This document shows positions 46,287 through 60,123 of a stretch of DNA of 64,000 nt, piece by piece. Numbering within the stretch: the stretch's first letter is position 1; each line of letters opens with the position of its first letter. The stretch is from an uncultured Pelagibacteraceae bacterium (GTDB lineage Bacteria > Pseudomonadota > Alphaproteobacteria > Pelagibacterales > Pelagibacteraceae). Below the pieces are notes generated by a model. It saw only the letters and a list, made by a program, of their open reading frames with translations. It was not told the DNA's origin and did no database searches. Location of the stretch: positions 86,442-150,441 of the forward strand of contig CACHHD010000002.1 in NCBI GenBank assembly GCA_902579605.1, in the 5' to 3' direction. The position numbers were made by a program, and so were the translations under genes.

Positions 46287-46948
46287 TTATTGACTTTCCA
46301 ATCAGTCTTAAAAGTTACATAGTTAATCTGAATACATCTTCTCTCTTTTTTAATCTCTTTTTTTTCCATACCATGCCAAGTATTAGGTCCACTAGTGAAA
46401 AAGTATCCATAATTATGTTTATAAGGAACAGTTTTAACTTTATTTAATTTTTTATCATAAAAGTCTGTTCCTAAATTTTCTGACTCATTGTGTAAATTTA
46501 CAAAAACAATTGATGACATTAATTTTTCTTCAATGTCGCAGTGTGGTTTTAACCAAAAACCCTCGCGGTCACAAATAACTTCTAGTCTAACATAAGAATT
46601 GCTTAGATCTTTACCGATTAAAGATCCTATTTTTTTGTAAACGTCGGGTGATCTAAGTTCTTCAATAAATTTTGCTAAATTAGGAAATTGATTAGAATTT
46701 TCTTTTGTAACATAACATCTTAATTTTTTTGCTTTTCCACCATCTTTAATTCCTGCTCGAAAAGTTCCTTCACCTCCATCTAAAGCCCTAGTACCATCAT
46801 AATTTAAATTTTGTTTTCTTGGATCAGCAATTTCAGCATTACTAATCTCATCTATAGCGCTTTGAGTTAATGGTTGATTTATTTCAAAATGTTTAAAGGG
46901 ATTTCTAAATAATTTTGTTCTTGTCTCAAGTGATTTAAATAATTCCAT
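46283..46948 (-). CDS. 2OG-Fe(II) oxygenase-like protein
   Basis: [23 protein letters not shown] (HxD), [31 protein letters not shown] (distal His/Arg). Confidence 0.7.
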   Translation of the reverse strand: MELFKSLETRTKLFRNPFKHFEINQPLTQSAIDEISNAEIADPRKQNLNYDGTRALDGGEGTFRAGIKDGGKAKKLRCYVTKENSNQFPNLAKFIEELRSPDVYKKIGSLIGKDLSNSYVRLEVICDREGFWLKPHCDIEEKLMSSIVFVNLHNESENLGTDFYDKKLNKVKTVPYKHNYGYFFTSGPNTWHGMEKKEIKKERRCIQINYVTFKTDWKVNN

Positions 46949-47885
46949 TTTTTTTTATCTTTTCATTAATTATCGGTGATATTCTATTTACCTCATCTAG
47001 TCTATCATAAGACCACAAATCAATTTTATCTGTCAAATCTTTTATAATATTTAATTGCTTAAATTGGGAGAAAAATTTTTGAAATCTTTGATTATTTTTT
47101 TTAGCATTCATTTGAGCAACATATATGGGTTTTCCCGTGATAGCAGCTTCAGAAATCATAGACGTAGAGTCGCAAGTAACAACAATATAGTCAGAGATTG
47201 AAAGTGCAGACAAATAAGCTTTTTTATCAACTTCTTTAATTACCATATGATCATGTCCAAATGAATTAAAAGCTTTTTTTATAATATCAGAAGGAGTTCT
47301 ATAAGATGGCAAAACAATCATTTTATATTTATCTCTAGTAAAAATAGTTTTTATTCTATTAAATAAAAAATCTATCTCTTTATGTGAAAAGTTATAATAC
47401 TTATTAGGCCCACCAAGAATAAAGGCAATTATTTTTTTATTTTCTTTATCAATTTTTAAATAATTTTTTTCTCTTAAAATTTCTTTATCAGTTAAATAGT
47501 GGATCGCACCAGTTGTTTTTATAACATTGTTCCCCTCTAAATCGTCATGCTCAGGACATACGATTAAATCAAATTTATCTATTGAAACTTTTGGGTCTTG
47601 AATATGTATCGTAAAAATTTTGTCTTTATATTTTTTTTTTAAAGCAATTGATGGAATAACGCTTTTTCTCCCACAAGAAATTACTACTTTCGAATCAAAA
47701 ATAAATTTAGACTCAAGAATGTTAAGGGTTGGGGGGGTTAAAAATGGTGGTATAAATTCCCAAAATTTTTTAAGTTTAATTTCTTGGTTTTTATAGTTTA
47801 AATTCAAAGCTTTAGCCAAGCCTTCAACCTGGCTAATCATACCGTGCATACCTTGCGTTAAAAGGAGTGCTTTTAATTTTGACAT
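46935..47885 (-). CDS. ELM1/DUF1022 (mitochondrial fission ELM1-like) family protein, GT-B-like
   Basis: LLTQGMHGMISQVEGLAKAL, ISCGRKSVIPSIALKK, FTIHIQDPKVSIDKFDLIVCPEHD, VTCDSTSMISEAAITGKPIYVAQM. Confidence 0.82.
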   Translation of the reverse strand: MSKLKALLLTQGMHGMISQVEGLAKALNLNYKNQEIKLKKFWEFIPPFLTPPTLNILESKFIFDSKVVISCGRKSVIPSIALKKKYKDKIFTIHIQDPKVSIDKFDLIVCPEHDDLEGNNVIKTTGAIHYLTDKEILREKNYLKIDKENKKIIAFILGGPNKYYNFSHKEIDFLFNRIKTIFTRDKYKMIVLPSYRTPSDIIKKAFNSFGHDHMVIKEVDKKAYLSALSISDYIVVTCDSTSMISEAAITGKPIYVAQMNAKKNNQRFQKFFSQFKQLNIIKDLTDKIDLWSYDRLDEVNRISPIINEKIKKNGII

Positions 47886-47909
47886 TTGTTACTATATATC
47901 TTCATTAGA

Positions 47910-48857
47910 ATGAATAATAAATCACCTAAACATACAAAAGTGTTGATTCTTGGATCTGGACCTGCGGGCTATACAGCTGCAATATACGCTGCTAGAGCCC
48001 TACTTAAACCAATATTGGTTTTTGGATCTGAGCCAGGTGGACAACTTACAACAACAACAGATGTTGAGAATTTTCCTGGTTTTGCAAAAGTGATTCAAGG
48101 ACCTTGGTTAATGGAAGAGATGAAGGGCCAAGCTCAAGCTGTTGGTACTGAAATGATACAGGATCATATTAAAAAAGTTGATCTTTCAAAAAAACCATTT
48201 TCAGCTCATGGTGATAGTGGCCAAATTTATACTGCTGATAGCATTATAATTTCTACGGGAGCTCAAGCAAGATGGTTAAATTTAGAGTCTGAACAGAAGT
48301 TTAGAGGATTTGGAGTGTCTGCTTGTGCAACATGTGATGGTTTTTTCTTTAAAGAAAAAGAAGTTGCAGTAGTTGGGGGAGGAAATGCTGCAGTAGAGGA
48401 AGCGATGTTTTTAACTAAATTTGCCTCTAAAGTTCATCTAATACATAGAAGAAATGAGTTAAGGGCTGAAAAATTATTGCAAGAAAAGCTTAAAGCTAAC
48501 AAAAAAATTCAAATTATTTGGGATAATGTTGTTGAAGAAGTTATGGGAACAAACGAACCCAAAGGAGTTAATGGAATTAAAATAAAAAATGTCAAAACTA
48601 ATAAAATATCTGAGCTTAAAGTTGATGGTTTATTCATAGCAATAGGCCATGACCCAGCAACATCTTTGTTTAAAGATCAATTAAAAATGGATAAAGAGGG
48701 TTATTTGATCACTAAACCAGACTCAACTATAACTAATGTTCCAGGAGTATTTGCTGCTGGAGATGTGAAAGATAAAATTTTTAGGCAAGCAGTAACTGCT
48801 GCCGGTATGGGTTGTATGGCTGCGCTAGAAGCTGAAAAGCATTTGTCAAGTAAATAA
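47910..48857 (+). CDS. trxB: Thioredoxin-disulfide reductase
   Basis: VLILGSGPAGYTAAIYAARA, SACATCDGFFFKEKEVAVVGGGNAAVEEA, GVFAAGDVKDKIFRQAVTAAGMGC; likely start MNNKSPKHTK. Confidence 0.97.
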   Translation: MNNKSPKHTKVLILGSGPAGYTAAIYAARALLKPILVFGSEPGGQLTTTTDVENFPGFAKVIQGPWLMEEMKGQAQAVGTEMIQDHIKKVDLSKKPFSAHGDSGQIYTADSIIISTGAQARWLNLESEQKFRGFGVSACATCDGFFFKEKEVAVVGGGNAAVEEAMFLTKFASKVHLIHRRNELRAEKLLQEKLKANKKIQIIWDNVVEEVMGTNEPKGVNGIKIKNVKTNKISELKVDGLFIAIGHDPATSLFKDQLKMDKEGYLITKPDSTITNVPGVFAAGDVKDKIFRQAVTAAGMGCMAALEAEKHLSSK

Positions 48858-48859
48858 AA

Positions 48860-51000
<2,141 letters not shown>

Positions 51001-51033
51001 TTATAATGTTTTTTAAATTATTAATATCACAGA

Positions 51034-53205
51034 ATGCAAAATACGTATCAAGAAAAAATATTAGATTTAGAAAATACTAACAACTCTATAAATAAAAAAT
51101 TAGAGGGAGGTATTAAGTTTAAATTGAAAAGTAATTTTCAACCTGCTGGAGATCAGCCTCAGGCTATCAAAAAGTTAATTGCTAATTTAAAAGATCAAAG
51201 AAATGAGCAAGTCCTACTTGGTGTTACTGGATCTGGAAAAACTTTCACTATGGCAAAAGTTATCGAAGCATCTAATAGACCAGCTTTGGTGCTCGCTCCA
51301 AACAAAACTTTAGCTGCTCAGCTTTATGGAGAGTTTAAAAGTTTTTTTCCTGACAATGCAGTTGAATATTTTGTATCTTATTATGACTATTATACTCCAG
51401 AAGCTTATGTACCTAGATCTGATACCTATATAGAGAAAGAGGCATCTATTAACGAACAAATAGATAGGATGAGGCATTCGGCAACAAGATCTTTATTAGA
51501 GAGAGACGACGTTATTATTGTTGCAAGTGTTTCATGTATATATGGTTTGGGGTCGGTTGAAGCGTATTCAAAAATGACAATAACCCTTAAAAAAAACTAT
51601 GAATATGATAGAGACCAATTAATTAGGGCATTTATAAATTTGCAGTATAAAAGAAATGATCAAAATTTTTTTAGAGGAACGTTTAGAGTAAGGGGAGAAA
51701 ATTTAGAGATATTTCCCTCACATTTAGAAGATAGAGCTTGGAGAATAAGTTTAAATTTAAATAAATTAGAAAAAATTGAAGAATTTGATCCTTTGACAGG
51801 AGATAAAACAAATGATTTTTCAATAATAAAAATTTATGCAAATAGTCACTATATCACTCCTAAGCCAACGATTGATCAGGCTATTCAAGAAATTAAAAAA
51901 GAATTAGAAGTCACTCTTAAAAAACATCAGGATAACAATAAATTACTAGAGGCACAAAGATTAAGAGAGAGAACAAAATTTGATTTAGAAATGATTGAAG
52001 CTACTGGAACCTGTGCTGGAATAGAAAATTATTCAAGATTTTTATCTGGAAGAAACCCTGGCGAACCTCCTCCAACATTATTTGAATACTTTCCTGATAA
52101 TACAATTATTTTTGTTGATGAAAGTCACGTAACTGTACCACAGCTAAACGGAATGTACAAAGGAGACAGAACTAGAAAAAGCACATTAGCTGAATATGGT
52201 TTTAGGCTACCATCATGTATGGATAATAGACCTTTAAAGTTTGAAGAATGGGATTTAATGAGAACTCAAACAATATTCGTATCTGCTACTCCTGGGCCAT
52301 GGGAATTGAAACAAACAAAGAATGAATTTATAGATCAAATTATCCGTCCTACAGGTTTGATAGATCCGCCGGTAGAAATAAGGCCAGCAAAAACTCAGGT
52401 AGACGATTTAATGCACGAAGCAAAAGGAATCGTAAAAAAAGGTTTCAGAATTTTAGCTACAACGTTAACAAAAAAAATGGCTGAAGATTTAACCGAGTAT
52501 CTTCATGAAAATGGATTAAAGGTTCGATATATGCATTCTGACATCGATACACTGGAGAGAATAGAAATTATTAGAGATTTGAGATTGGGTGTATTTGATA
52601 TCTTAGTTGGAATAAATTTATTAAGAGAAGGATTGGATATTCCAGAATGCGCGCTGGTCGCAATACTTGATGCAGACAAAGAGGGCTTCTTAAGATCAGA
52701 AACATCTTTGATTCAAACTATAGGAAGAGCTGCTAGAAATGTAGATGGAAAGGTAATTTTATATGCTGACAAAGTTACAAAAAGCATAGATAAGGCTATC
52801 AAAGAAACTGATAGAAGGAGAAATAAACAATTACAATATAACAAAAAAAATAAGATTACAGCAGAGTCTGTTAAAAAAGAAATAAGCGATATTTTAGAGT
52901 CAGTTTATGAGAAAGACTATGTAAAAATAAGCGAAGGTTCAAACGTTGGTGGAAATCTTAAGAAACATTTAAAAGCCCTTAATAGAAAAATGAAAGAGTC
53001 CGCTGCTAATTTGGAATTTGAAGAAGCTGCTAAAATTCGTGATGAAATAAGAAAATTGGAAGCAAATGAGCTAGAGATATCTTTAAATCCAAAAATAAAC
53101 CAGTACAAATTAAAAAATAAAGTATACCCTAAAGGCAGATCAACAATGGGAATGCCGGGCACTAAGTCTAGAAAAGCAATAAAAAAATGGAAGCCAAAAA
53201 GATAA
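51034..53205 (+). CDS. uvrB: Excinuclease ABC subunit B
   Basis: [100 protein letters not shown]. Confidence 0.98.
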   Translation: MQNTYQEKILDLENTNNSINKKLEGGIKFKLKSNFQPAGDQPQAIKKLIANLKDQRNEQVLLGVTGSGKTFTMAKVIEASNRPALVLAPNKTLAAQLYGEFKSFFPDNAVEYFVSYYDYYTPEAYVPRSDTYIEKEASINEQIDRMRHSATRSLLERDDVIIVASVSCIYGLGSVEAYSKMTITLKKNYEYDRDQLIRAFINLQYKRNDQNFFRGTFRVRGENLEIFPSHLEDRAWRISLNLNKLEKIEEFDPLTGDKTNDFSIIKIYANSHYITPKPTIDQAIQEIKKELEVTLKKHQDNNKLLEAQRLRERTKFDLEMIEATGTCAGIENYSRFLSGRNPGEPPPTLFEYFPDNTIIFVDESHVTVPQLNGMYKGDRTRKSTLAEYGFRLPSCMDNRPLKFEEWDLMRTQTIFVSATPGPWELKQTKNEFIDQIIRPTGLIDPPVEIRPAKTQVDDLMHEAKGIVKKGFRILATTLTKKMAEDLTEYLHENGLKVRYMHSDIDTLERIEIIRDLRLGVFDILVGINLLREGLDIPECALVAILDADKEGFLRSETSLIQTIGRAARNVDGKVILYADKVTKSIDKAIKETDRRRNKQLQYNKKNKITAESVKKEISDILESVYEKDYVKISEGSNVGGNLKKHLKALNRKMKESAANLEFEEAAKIRDEIRKLEANELEISLNPKINQYKLKNKVYPKGRSTMGMPGTKSRKAIKKWKPKR

Positions 53206-53942
53206 TTATTACAGGTGGTGCAACAAGAGTTGGAGCCGCTATTGCAAAAAGTTTAGCAGGTTACGATATTAATATCACAATTCATTATAATAAATCGAAA
53301 AATCTAGCTAATAAACTAAAAAAAGAATTAGAAGATTTAGGTAGCATTGTATTCTTAATTAAGGCCGACTTAAATAATTCTAATCAAGTAAGAAAATTAA
53401 TAAAAAATGCTTTTAATAAAATGAAAGGTTTAGACTGCCTTGTTAACAATGCTTCAGTTTTCGAAAATGATAACATCAATAACCTTAGCGATAAAAGCTT
53501 TTCAAGACACATGAATGTTAATTTAAAAGCCCCAGCCTTATTAACTCAAAATTTTAAAAAATATGTAAAAAAAAACTATGGAATTATCCTTAATATAATC
53601 GATCAAAGAATTGAAAAATTAACACCTTATTTTCTATCCTACACTTTGAGTAAATCAGCTTTAGGAACTCTTACTAAAACTTCAGCCATGAAATTAGCTC
53701 CAAATATAAGGGTGAATGCCATTTCTCCTGGTCCAACACTTAAGAATAAAAGACAGTCAGAATCTCATTTTAAGAAACAATGGAAATCGGTTTTATTAAA
53801 GAAGCAAGTAGATTTAGAAAACATAAACGAAACAGTAAAATTCCTTATAAAAAATGATAATATAACAGGTGAAATAATAAATGTTGATAGCGGCCAAAGA
53901 CTTGCGTGGTTAACTCCTGATATTATAAATATTAAAGAATGA
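53187..53942 (+). CDS. Short-chain dehydrogenase/reductase, pteridine reductase/FolM-like
   Basis: [60 protein letters not shown]; adjacent to folB. Confidence 0.85.
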   Translation: MEAKKIIITGGATRVGAAIAKSLAGYDINITIHYNKSKNLANKLKKELEDLGSIVFLIKADLNNSNQVRKLIKNAFNKMKGLDCLVNNASVFENDNINNLSDKSFSRHMNVNLKAPALLTQNFKKYVKKNYGIILNIIDQRIEKLTPYFLSYTLSKSALGTLTKTSAMKLAPNIRVNAISPGPTLKNKRQSESHFKKQWKSVLLKKQVDLENINETVKFLIKNDNITGEIINVDSGQRLAWLTPDIINIKE

Positions 53943-54340
53943 AAATAATTAAATTTAGAGATAAAAAAAAATATAAATATAAAAGAAAAGTAAGTATTAA
54001 AAACTTAATACTAAAAATTTCAGTAGGTCTCCATGATTTTGAAAAAAAGAGGAGACAGAGAGTAAGATTTAATATTGATATTTCAACTGACTCTAATATT
54101 AAGCCTGATAATAATAATTTGTCATCTATAGTAAACTATGAGGATACTATAAATAAAATAATTTATGTTACAGAAAAGAAACACCATGAGCTTTTAGAAG
54201 ATTTAGCAGAAAATATTTTTGATATAATTTTTGAAAGTAAGATAGTAAAAAAAGTTAATCTTAAATTAGAGAAATTAGATATTATAAAGAATACAGAATC
54301 TGTGGGTATAGAGGTTTCAAAAAGTAGAGATGAAAAATAG
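53939..54340 (+). CDS. folB: Dihydroneopterin aldolase family
   Basis: [55 protein letters not shown]. Confidence 0.85.
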   Translation: MKIIKFRDKKKYKYKRKVSIKNLILKISVGLHDFEKKRRQRVRFNIDISTDSNIKPDNNNLSSIVNYEDTINKIIYVTEKKHHELLEDLAENIFDIIFESKIVKKVNLKLEKLDIIKNTESVGIEVSKSRDEK

Positions 54341-56168
54341 TTTAGAATTAGGCAAGATAATTATAAAAGAAAAAATTCCACTTATACCGAAAAATCCTGG
54401 TATTTATAGAATGATAAGTGTTTCTGGAGAAATTTTATATATTGGAAAGGCTAAAAATATTCCTAATAGACTTAAGAGTTACGTTTCCGACACAAACTTA
54501 CCAATAAGAACCGAAAGAATGCTTTCTCTAACACATAACCTTGAAGTAACTACTACTAATAATGAGAGTGAGGCTCTCCTTCTAGAAGCTAACCTTATTA
54601 AAAAACATAAGCCAAGATTTAATATTTTGTTAAGAGATGATAAATCGTTTCCGTATATTTATATTGGTAACAAAGATAAGTGGCCTCAACTAACTAAACT
54701 TCGAGGAAAAAAATCTAGAAATGGTTATTATTTTGGACCTTTTGCTTCAATTGGATCTGCAAATTGGACAATAAAAATTTTACAAAAAATTTTTCAAATA
54801 AGAGTTTGTGATGATACTGTTTTTAAAAATAGAGAGAGACCATGTATTTTATATCAAATAAAAAGATGCTCTGGTCCATGCGTAGGACATATTGAAGAGT
54901 CTCAATATAAGAAAACAGTGAAAGATGCTATAGATTTTATTTCTGGTAAATCAAGAAGAATACAAAAATCTTTATCGAAAGATATGGAACTGGCGAGTAA
55001 AGAATTAGATTTTGAGAAAGCTGCAATAGCTAGAGATAGAATAAAAGCCTTAACTCAAATTCAGACTTCACAAAAAATAAATCAAACAAATTTAAATGAA
55101 GCAGACGTTGTAAGTATTTATAAGGAGTCAGGAAAAACTTGTATACAAGTGTTCTTTTTTAGATCAAAGCAGAACTGGGGAAATCAAGCCTTTTACCCTA
55201 AGCACGATACAGATGATAACGTTAAAGAAATCATGACTTCTTTTTTAACTCAATTTTATGAAAATAAAGTTGTACCGAGCATGGTAATTACAAATACTGA
55301 TATTCAAGATTTAAAACTTCTAGAAAATGCCTTTTCGCTAAAAGAAAAAAGAGATGTCTTAATTAAAAAAGCTAAGAGCAAGGATGAAGTAAACATTTCA
55401 AAATTAGCTGAAAAAAATGCTAAACAAGCTTTAACCCAAAAACTTTATCAAACTGAAAGTAACAATAATTTAATAGAAAGCTTAACCAACAAGTTTGATT
55501 TGAATAATAATATTAATCTTATTGAAGTTTATGATAACAGCCATAATCAAGGAAGTGATTCTATTGGAGCTTTAATATGTTTTGGTAACGAAGGTTTTAT
55601 AAAAAAAAGGTATAGAAAATTTAATATCAAGAATGAAAAAGTAAAAAATGATGATTACGGTATGATGAGAGAAGTTTTATTTAGAAGGTTTTCAAAAGCA
55701 ATAAAAGAGAAATCTGGTTCTCTTTCTCTGCCAGAATTAATTTTGATAGATGGTGGTAAAGGTCAATATTCAGTTGGTAGAGAAGTATTAAATGAGCTGG
55801 GTTTACATGATTTACCAATATTAGCTGTTGCGAAAGGTAAAAACAGGAACGCAGGTGAAGAAAAAATATACCATGAAAATAAAGAATATATTTTGAAAAA
55901 AAATGATCCTTTGTTATTTTTTATACAAAGATTACGAGATGAAGCTCATAGATTCGCTATAAGCACTCATAGAGCAAAAAGGAAAAAAGGATTGAGTAAG
56001 TCCTTATTAGATCAAATTGATGGGATAGGAAAACAAAGGAAAAGATCTTTATTAAATCATTTTGGGTCAGCAAGATCAGTAGAATCTGCTAGCTTGGAAG
56101 ATTTAAAATCAGTAGAAGGTATTGAAGAAAGTGTGGCAAAAAAAATATATGATTACTTTCATGAATAA
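54330..56168 (+). CDS. uvrC: Excinuclease ABC subunit C
   Basis: [64 protein letters not shown]-terminal HhH. Confidence 0.97.
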   Translation: MKNSLELGKIIIKEKIPLIPKNPGIYRMISVSGEILYIGKAKNIPNRLKSYVSDTNLPIRTERMLSLTHNLEVTTTNNESEALLLEANLIKKHKPRFNILLRDDKSFPYIYIGNKDKWPQLTKLRGKKSRNGYYFGPFASIGSANWTIKILQKIFQIRVCDDTVFKNRERPCILYQIKRCSGPCVGHIEESQYKKTVKDAIDFISGKSRRIQKSLSKDMELASKELDFEKAAIARDRIKALTQIQTSQKINQTNLNEADVVSIYKESGKTCIQVFFFRSKQNWGNQAFYPKHDTDDNVKEIMTSFLTQFYENKVVPSMVITNTDIQDLKLLENAFSLKEKRDVLIKKAKSKDEVNISKLAEKNAKQALTQKLYQTESNNNLIESLTNKFDLNNNINLIEVYDNSHNQGSDSIGALICFGNEGFIKKRYRKFNIKNEKVKNDDYGMMREVLFRRFSKAIKEKSGSLSLPELILIDGGKGQYSVGREVLNELGLHDLPILAVAKGKNRNAGEEKIYHENKEYILKKNDPLLFFIQRLRDEAHRFAISTHRAKRKKGLSKSLLDQIDGIGKQRKRSLLNHFGSARSVESASLEDLKSVEGIEESVAKKIYDYFHE

Positions 56169-56170
56169 AA

Positions 56171-56755
56171 ATGAAATTTAAAATTCCAAATATATTAACA
56201 ATAGGAAGAATAATAATAGTTCCTATATTTATATTTACTTTCTTTTTACCTGGATTTTTTGGTGATCTAATCCCTTTTTTTCTTTTTGTTTTAGCAAGTT
56301 TCACAGATTATTTAGATGGGCTTCTGGCCAGATTATTTAAAGAGGAGTCTAAACTGGGAGAGCTATTAGATCCTATTGCTGATAAAATTCTTGTCTCTAC
56401 TGCCCTCCTTTTACTTATAATGAACGGCACAATAAAAAATTTTGAGGTAGTAGCAGCTATTATAATTATTACACGTGAAATTATAATTTCTGGTTTAAGA
56501 GAGTTCTTGGCTAAGGGGAGTATATCTATGCCTGTAACAAGCTTATCTAAACTTAAAGCGTTTATACAAATGTTCGCAATAGCTGTTCTTTTAACAGGAG
56601 ATTTTGGTAATAAAATTATAAACTTTCAGGACTATAACGCCCAGACTATTGGAATTATTCTTTTGTGGTTGTCAGCAGCTATAACTTTATACACAGGTTA
56701 TGGTTATATGATTAAAGGTATAGATCATGCTTTGAGTGAAGACGAAAAACCTTAA
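56171..56755 (+). CDS. pgsA: CDP-diacylglycerol--glycerol-3-phosphate 3-phosphatidyltransferase
   Basis: FTDYLDGLLARLFKEESKLGELLDPIADKILV (CDP-alcohol phosphotransferase motif). Confidence 0.95.
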   Translation: MKFKIPNILTIGRIIIVPIFIFTFFLPGFFGDLIPFFLFVLASFTDYLDGLLARLFKEESKLGELLDPIADKILVSTALLLLIMNGTIKNFEVVAAIIIITREIIISGLREFLAKGSISMPVTSLSKLKAFIQMFAIAVLLTGDFGNKIINFQDYNAQTIGIILLWLSAAITLYTGYGYMIKGIDHALSEDEKP

Positions 56756-57639
56756 GCTGCAGATTTTTTTCTTACTAAATTTTGGTAGCTCTCACTAAGA
56801 TCTTTAATTAAATCACAAACCTTAAAATTAAAATTTTCAATTTTTGAAACTGGCGTTATTTCTGCGGCAGTACCTGTTAGAAAACATCCAACAAATTTCT
56901 CCATTTCATCAGGAGCAATTTTTCTTTCATTTATTTTTATATTTTTTGACTTAGCTATTTCTATGACCGCCCTCCTAGTAATACCATCAAGAAATGAATC
57001 AGGTATAGGAGTATGAAGCTGTCCATCTTTGGATTTAAAAAAAATATTTGCTCCAGTAGCTTCTGCAATATTTCCCTCAAAGTCTAACATTAAAGAGTCT
57101 GTAAAACCCTGTTCTTCTGCCTCATGTTTTGATAGTGTGCATATCATATAAAGTCCAGCGGCTTTGGTGTCCCAAGGAATAGTATTTGGGGCTGGTCTTC
57201 TCCATTTAGATATATTTAATTTTATACCCTCAATTTTTAATTTTGGATCAAAATAAGATCCCCATTCCCAAGTAGCTATAGCGACGTGAATTTTATTTTT
57301 TTGAGCAGATATAGCCATCATTTCACTTCCTCTCCAAATGACTGGTCTTACATAACCATTCTTTACTTTTTGTATATTAACAATATTTTTACAAGCATCA
57401 TTGATTTCTTTTTGACTATATGGAACTTCTATCCCCATCCTTTTGGCAGAATAAAACAATCTCTCGGTATGCTCTTCTAGTTTAAATATTTCTCCGTCAT
57501 AAACTCTCTCTCCCTCGAAAACACAACTAGCATAATGAAGCCCATGATTTAAAACATGGATTTGTGCATCTTTCCAATTTACTGCTTCGCCATTAAACCA
57601 AATTTTACCGGATCTTTTATCGTAAGGTATCATTTCCAT
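56752..57639 (-). CDS. ilvE: Branched-chain amino acid aminotransferase
   Basis: MEMIPYDKRSGKIWFNGEAVNWKDAQIHVLNHGLHYASCVFEGERVYDG, EGNIAEATGANIFF, TRRAVIEIAK, FLTGTAAEITPV. Confidence 0.96.
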   Translation of the reverse strand: MEMIPYDKRSGKIWFNGEAVNWKDAQIHVLNHGLHYASCVFEGERVYDGEIFKLEEHTERLFYSAKRMGIEVPYSQKEINDACKNIVNIQKVKNGYVRPVIWRGSEMMAISAQKNKIHVAIATWEWGSYFDPKLKIEGIKLNISKWRRPAPNTIPWDTKAAGLYMICTLSKHEAEEQGFTDSLMLDFEGNIAEATGANIFFKSKDGQLHTPIPDSFLDGITRRAVIEIAKSKNIKINERKIAPDEMEKFVGCFLTGTAAEITPVSKIENFNFKVCDLIKDLSESYQNLVRKKSAA

Positions 57640-57685
57640 AGAAAAAAATAATATATCTTTTTTTTTGTTAGAAAAAAGTATATTT

Positions 57686-57699
57686 CTTATTAGAATAAG
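57686..57699. promoter_or_regulatory. Perfect 14-bp dyad CTTATT-AG-AATAAG in the ilvE/marR divergent intergenic region
   Basis: Direct reading; about 20 bp upstream of the MarR-family ATG. Confidence 0.4.
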
Positions 57700-57718
57700 T
57701 CAATATAGCTGACCAAAT

Positions 57719-58156
57719 ATGAGAGACTTACTTTATCTTAAAGACGAGCAAATTAAAGATTTTATACAATTACTTTATTATGCATATAGGGAAACATACT
57801 CCGATCCTAAAGAAATTTTATCAAAAAGATTTTTTGGACCTGCTCACTTAAGAATATTAAATCTTATAGAGAGAAATCCCGGTATTAGTTTAGGTGATTT
57901 AATTTACAAACTCAAAATTACCAAGCAAAGTATTAATAGAGTTATAAGAGATTTATTAAAATCAAAAATGATAAAACAGTTAAAAGATAACGCTGATACA
58001 AGAAAAAAAAAACTTTATCTCGATAAAGAAGGAAAAATTTTTTTTGATACTGTCTATAAAAAACAAAAAAATAGAATATTCAATGCGCTTAAAAATTCTG
58101 AACCAGAATCTGTCATTAAATTCAAAGAGGTTTTAAAAAAAATTATAAATGGATAA
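57719..58156 (+). CDS. MarR family transcriptional regulator (PetP-like)
   Basis: wHTH pattern HLRILNLIERNPGISLGDLIYKLKITKQSINRVIRDLLKSKMIKQLKDNADTRKKKLYLDKEG; followed by OmpR-type regulator. Confidence 0.88.
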   Translation: MRDLLYLKDEQIKDFIQLLYYAYRETYSDPKEILSKRFFGPAHLRILNLIERNPGISLGDLIYKLKITKQSINRVIRDLLKSKMIKQLKDNADTRKKKLYLDKEGKIFFDTVYKKQKNRIFNALKNSEPESVIKFKEVLKKIING

Positions 58157-58823
58157 TTTAAACCACATATTAGTAGTAGATGATGATGATCGTATAAGAA
58201 GTCTTTTAAAAGAATTTCTTAATGAAAAGAATTTTTTAGTTTCTACTGCAAGTAACGCGGATGAGGCAAAAACAAAGTTAAAACATTTTAAATTTGATTT
58301 GATTGTTTTGGATGTAATGATGCCTGGTAAAAACGGATATGAATTGACAAAAGAGATTAAGAAAGAAAATTGTCCGCCTATAATACTTTTGACTGCGAAG
58401 GGCGAAGTAGAAAATCGAATTATGGGGCTGGAACTTGGAGCAGACGACTACTTGGGAAAACCATTTGAGCCTAAAGAATTACTTTTAAGAATTAAAAATA
58501 TTATATCGAAAAAAGTGAAAATTGATTTTGGAAAAAAATATTCTGTTGGTAAAGCAGTTATAGATTTAAATAAAATGATTATACAATTAGAAAATAATCT
58601 GAGAAAAATTAATGCTACAGAAAAAAAAATTCTAGTAGAGATGTTATCTAATCCTGGCAAGACATTTTCAAGATTTCAAATAGGACAATTGTCCGGAATT
58701 CAACAAGAAAGATCTATTGATGTTATGATTACACGTCTAAGACAAAAAATAGAGATAGATCCAAAAAATCCTAAATATTTACAAACTATGAGAGGCTCAG
58801 GTTATGTTCTCTGGATTGAATAG
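58149..58823 (+). CDS. OmpR/PhoB-type response regulator (PetR-like)
   Basis: LVVDDDDRIRSLLKEFL, DLIVLDVMMPGKNGYEL, LLTAKGEVENRIMGLELGADDYLGKPFEPKELLLRI, C-terminal wHTH. Confidence 0.95.
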   Translation: MDNLNHILVVDDDDRIRSLLKEFLNEKNFLVSTASNADEAKTKLKHFKFDLIVLDVMMPGKNGYELTKEIKKENCPPIILLTAKGEVENRIMGLELGADDYLGKPFEPKELLLRIKNIISKKVKIDFGKKYSVGKAVIDLNKMIIQLENNLRKINATEKKILVEMLSNPGKTFSRFQIGQLSGIQQERSIDVMITRLRQKIEIDPKNPKYLQTMRGSGYVLWIE

Positions 58824-60123
58824 ATTTTTTAAAAAATTTTTACCTAAAGGTTTATTTTACAGATCTCTAATTATTGTTGCGGCACCCATAATACTTTTAC
58901 AACTCATAGTCACTATTGTTTTTTTTGATAGTATATGGATTAAAGCTAACAAAGGAATGACACGTTCATTAGTTGGTGAAATAAAAACTTTAAGTGATGT
59001 ATATATCAATGGGGATAAAGAACAAATTTTTTATTTTACAGATATATATAAAAAAAACTTTGATTTCGTAATTAATTCTTTAGACGAAACTTTTCCTAAA
59101 GAAAACTTTGAAAGAAGATTTAGTCCCATGGATAGATCATTGAGGCGTGAACTAAAATCTACATTTGGTAATGATAATTATTGGTTTAACACCGTAAACT
59201 ACTTGGATATTGTAGAAGTAAGAATAAGATCTGGAAATAACCATTTGCAGTTTTTTTTTCCAAAAGAAAGAGTTGCTACATCTTCGGTACGCCTATTTGT
59301 CTTATGGATTACTTTGCCTTCATTAATTTTAATCTTGATTGCAATACTTTTTTTGAAAAATCAGACAAGACCTATTACTAATCTCGCTAAAGCAGCACAA
59401 AGATTTGGTAAGGGAGATTATATTAACGAATTTAGACCCTCAGGTGCTAGAGAAATCAGGAATGCTGCTTATGAATTTGATAGAATGGCAAAAAGAATTA
59501 ATAGACATCTAAATCAGAGATCTGAAATGTTGTCTGGTATCAGCCATGATTTAAGGACTCCGCTTACTAGGTTAAAACTTCAAATAGCCATGATTAGTAA
59601 CAAAGATATCTCAAACAATATGTCTAAAGATATTGATGAAATGGAAAATATGTTAAATGACTATCTACAATTTGCTAAAACTCAGGCAAAGGAAAATACT
59701 GAAAAAATATCTCTAAAAAATTTATTTCACAATATTGAGAGTAAAATAGATAATTCTAACCTCATAGTAAAAATTGATAATGAATCCACTTTATACGGAA
59801 GAAAAAACTCACTTGAGAGATGTTTCTCCAACATAATAAATAATGGTTTAACCTATGGGAAAAAAGTAAAGGTTTCTTATCAAAAAAGTTCGAATAGAAT
59901 TGTTTTTTTATTTGATGATGATGGACCAGGTATTCCCGCTGAACATTATAGAAATGTGTTTAAACCATTTTTTAGACTTGATAAAAGCAGAAGTTTAAAC
60001 AAATCAGGAGTTGGGTTAGGACTAGCAATTGTTGAAGATATAGTTAATTCACATGGAGGAAGTGTTCAACTATCAAAAAGCAATATGGGTGGATTACAAG
60101 TTAAGGTTTCTTTGCCTTTTTAG
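58804..60123 (+). CDS. EnvZ-like sensor histidine kinase
   Basis: HAMP region, MLSGISHDLRTPLTRLKLQIAMI (H-box), FDDDGPGIPAEHYRNVFKPFFRLDKSR, GLGLAIVEDIVNSHGG. Confidence 0.95.
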   Translation: MFSGLNRFFKKFLPKGLFYRSLIIVAAPIILLQLIVTIVFFDSIWIKANKGMTRSLVGEIKTLSDVYINGDKEQIFYFTDIYKKNFDFVINSLDETFPKENFERRFSPMDRSLRRELKSTFGNDNYWFNTVNYLDIVEVRIRSGNNHLQFFFPKERVATSSVRLFVLWITLPSLILILIAILFLKNQTRPITNLAKAAQRFGKGDYINEFRPSGAREIRNAAYEFDRMAKRINRHLNQRSEMLSGISHDLRTPLTRLKLQIAMISNKDISNNMSKDIDEMENMLNDYLQFAKTQAKENTEKISLKNLFHNIESKIDNSNLIVKIDNESTLYGRKNSLERCFSNIINNGLTYGKKVKVSYQKSSNRIVFLFDDDGPGIPAEHYRNVFKPFFRLDKSRSLNKSGVGLGLAIVEDIVNSHGGSVQLSKSNMGGLQVKVSLPF

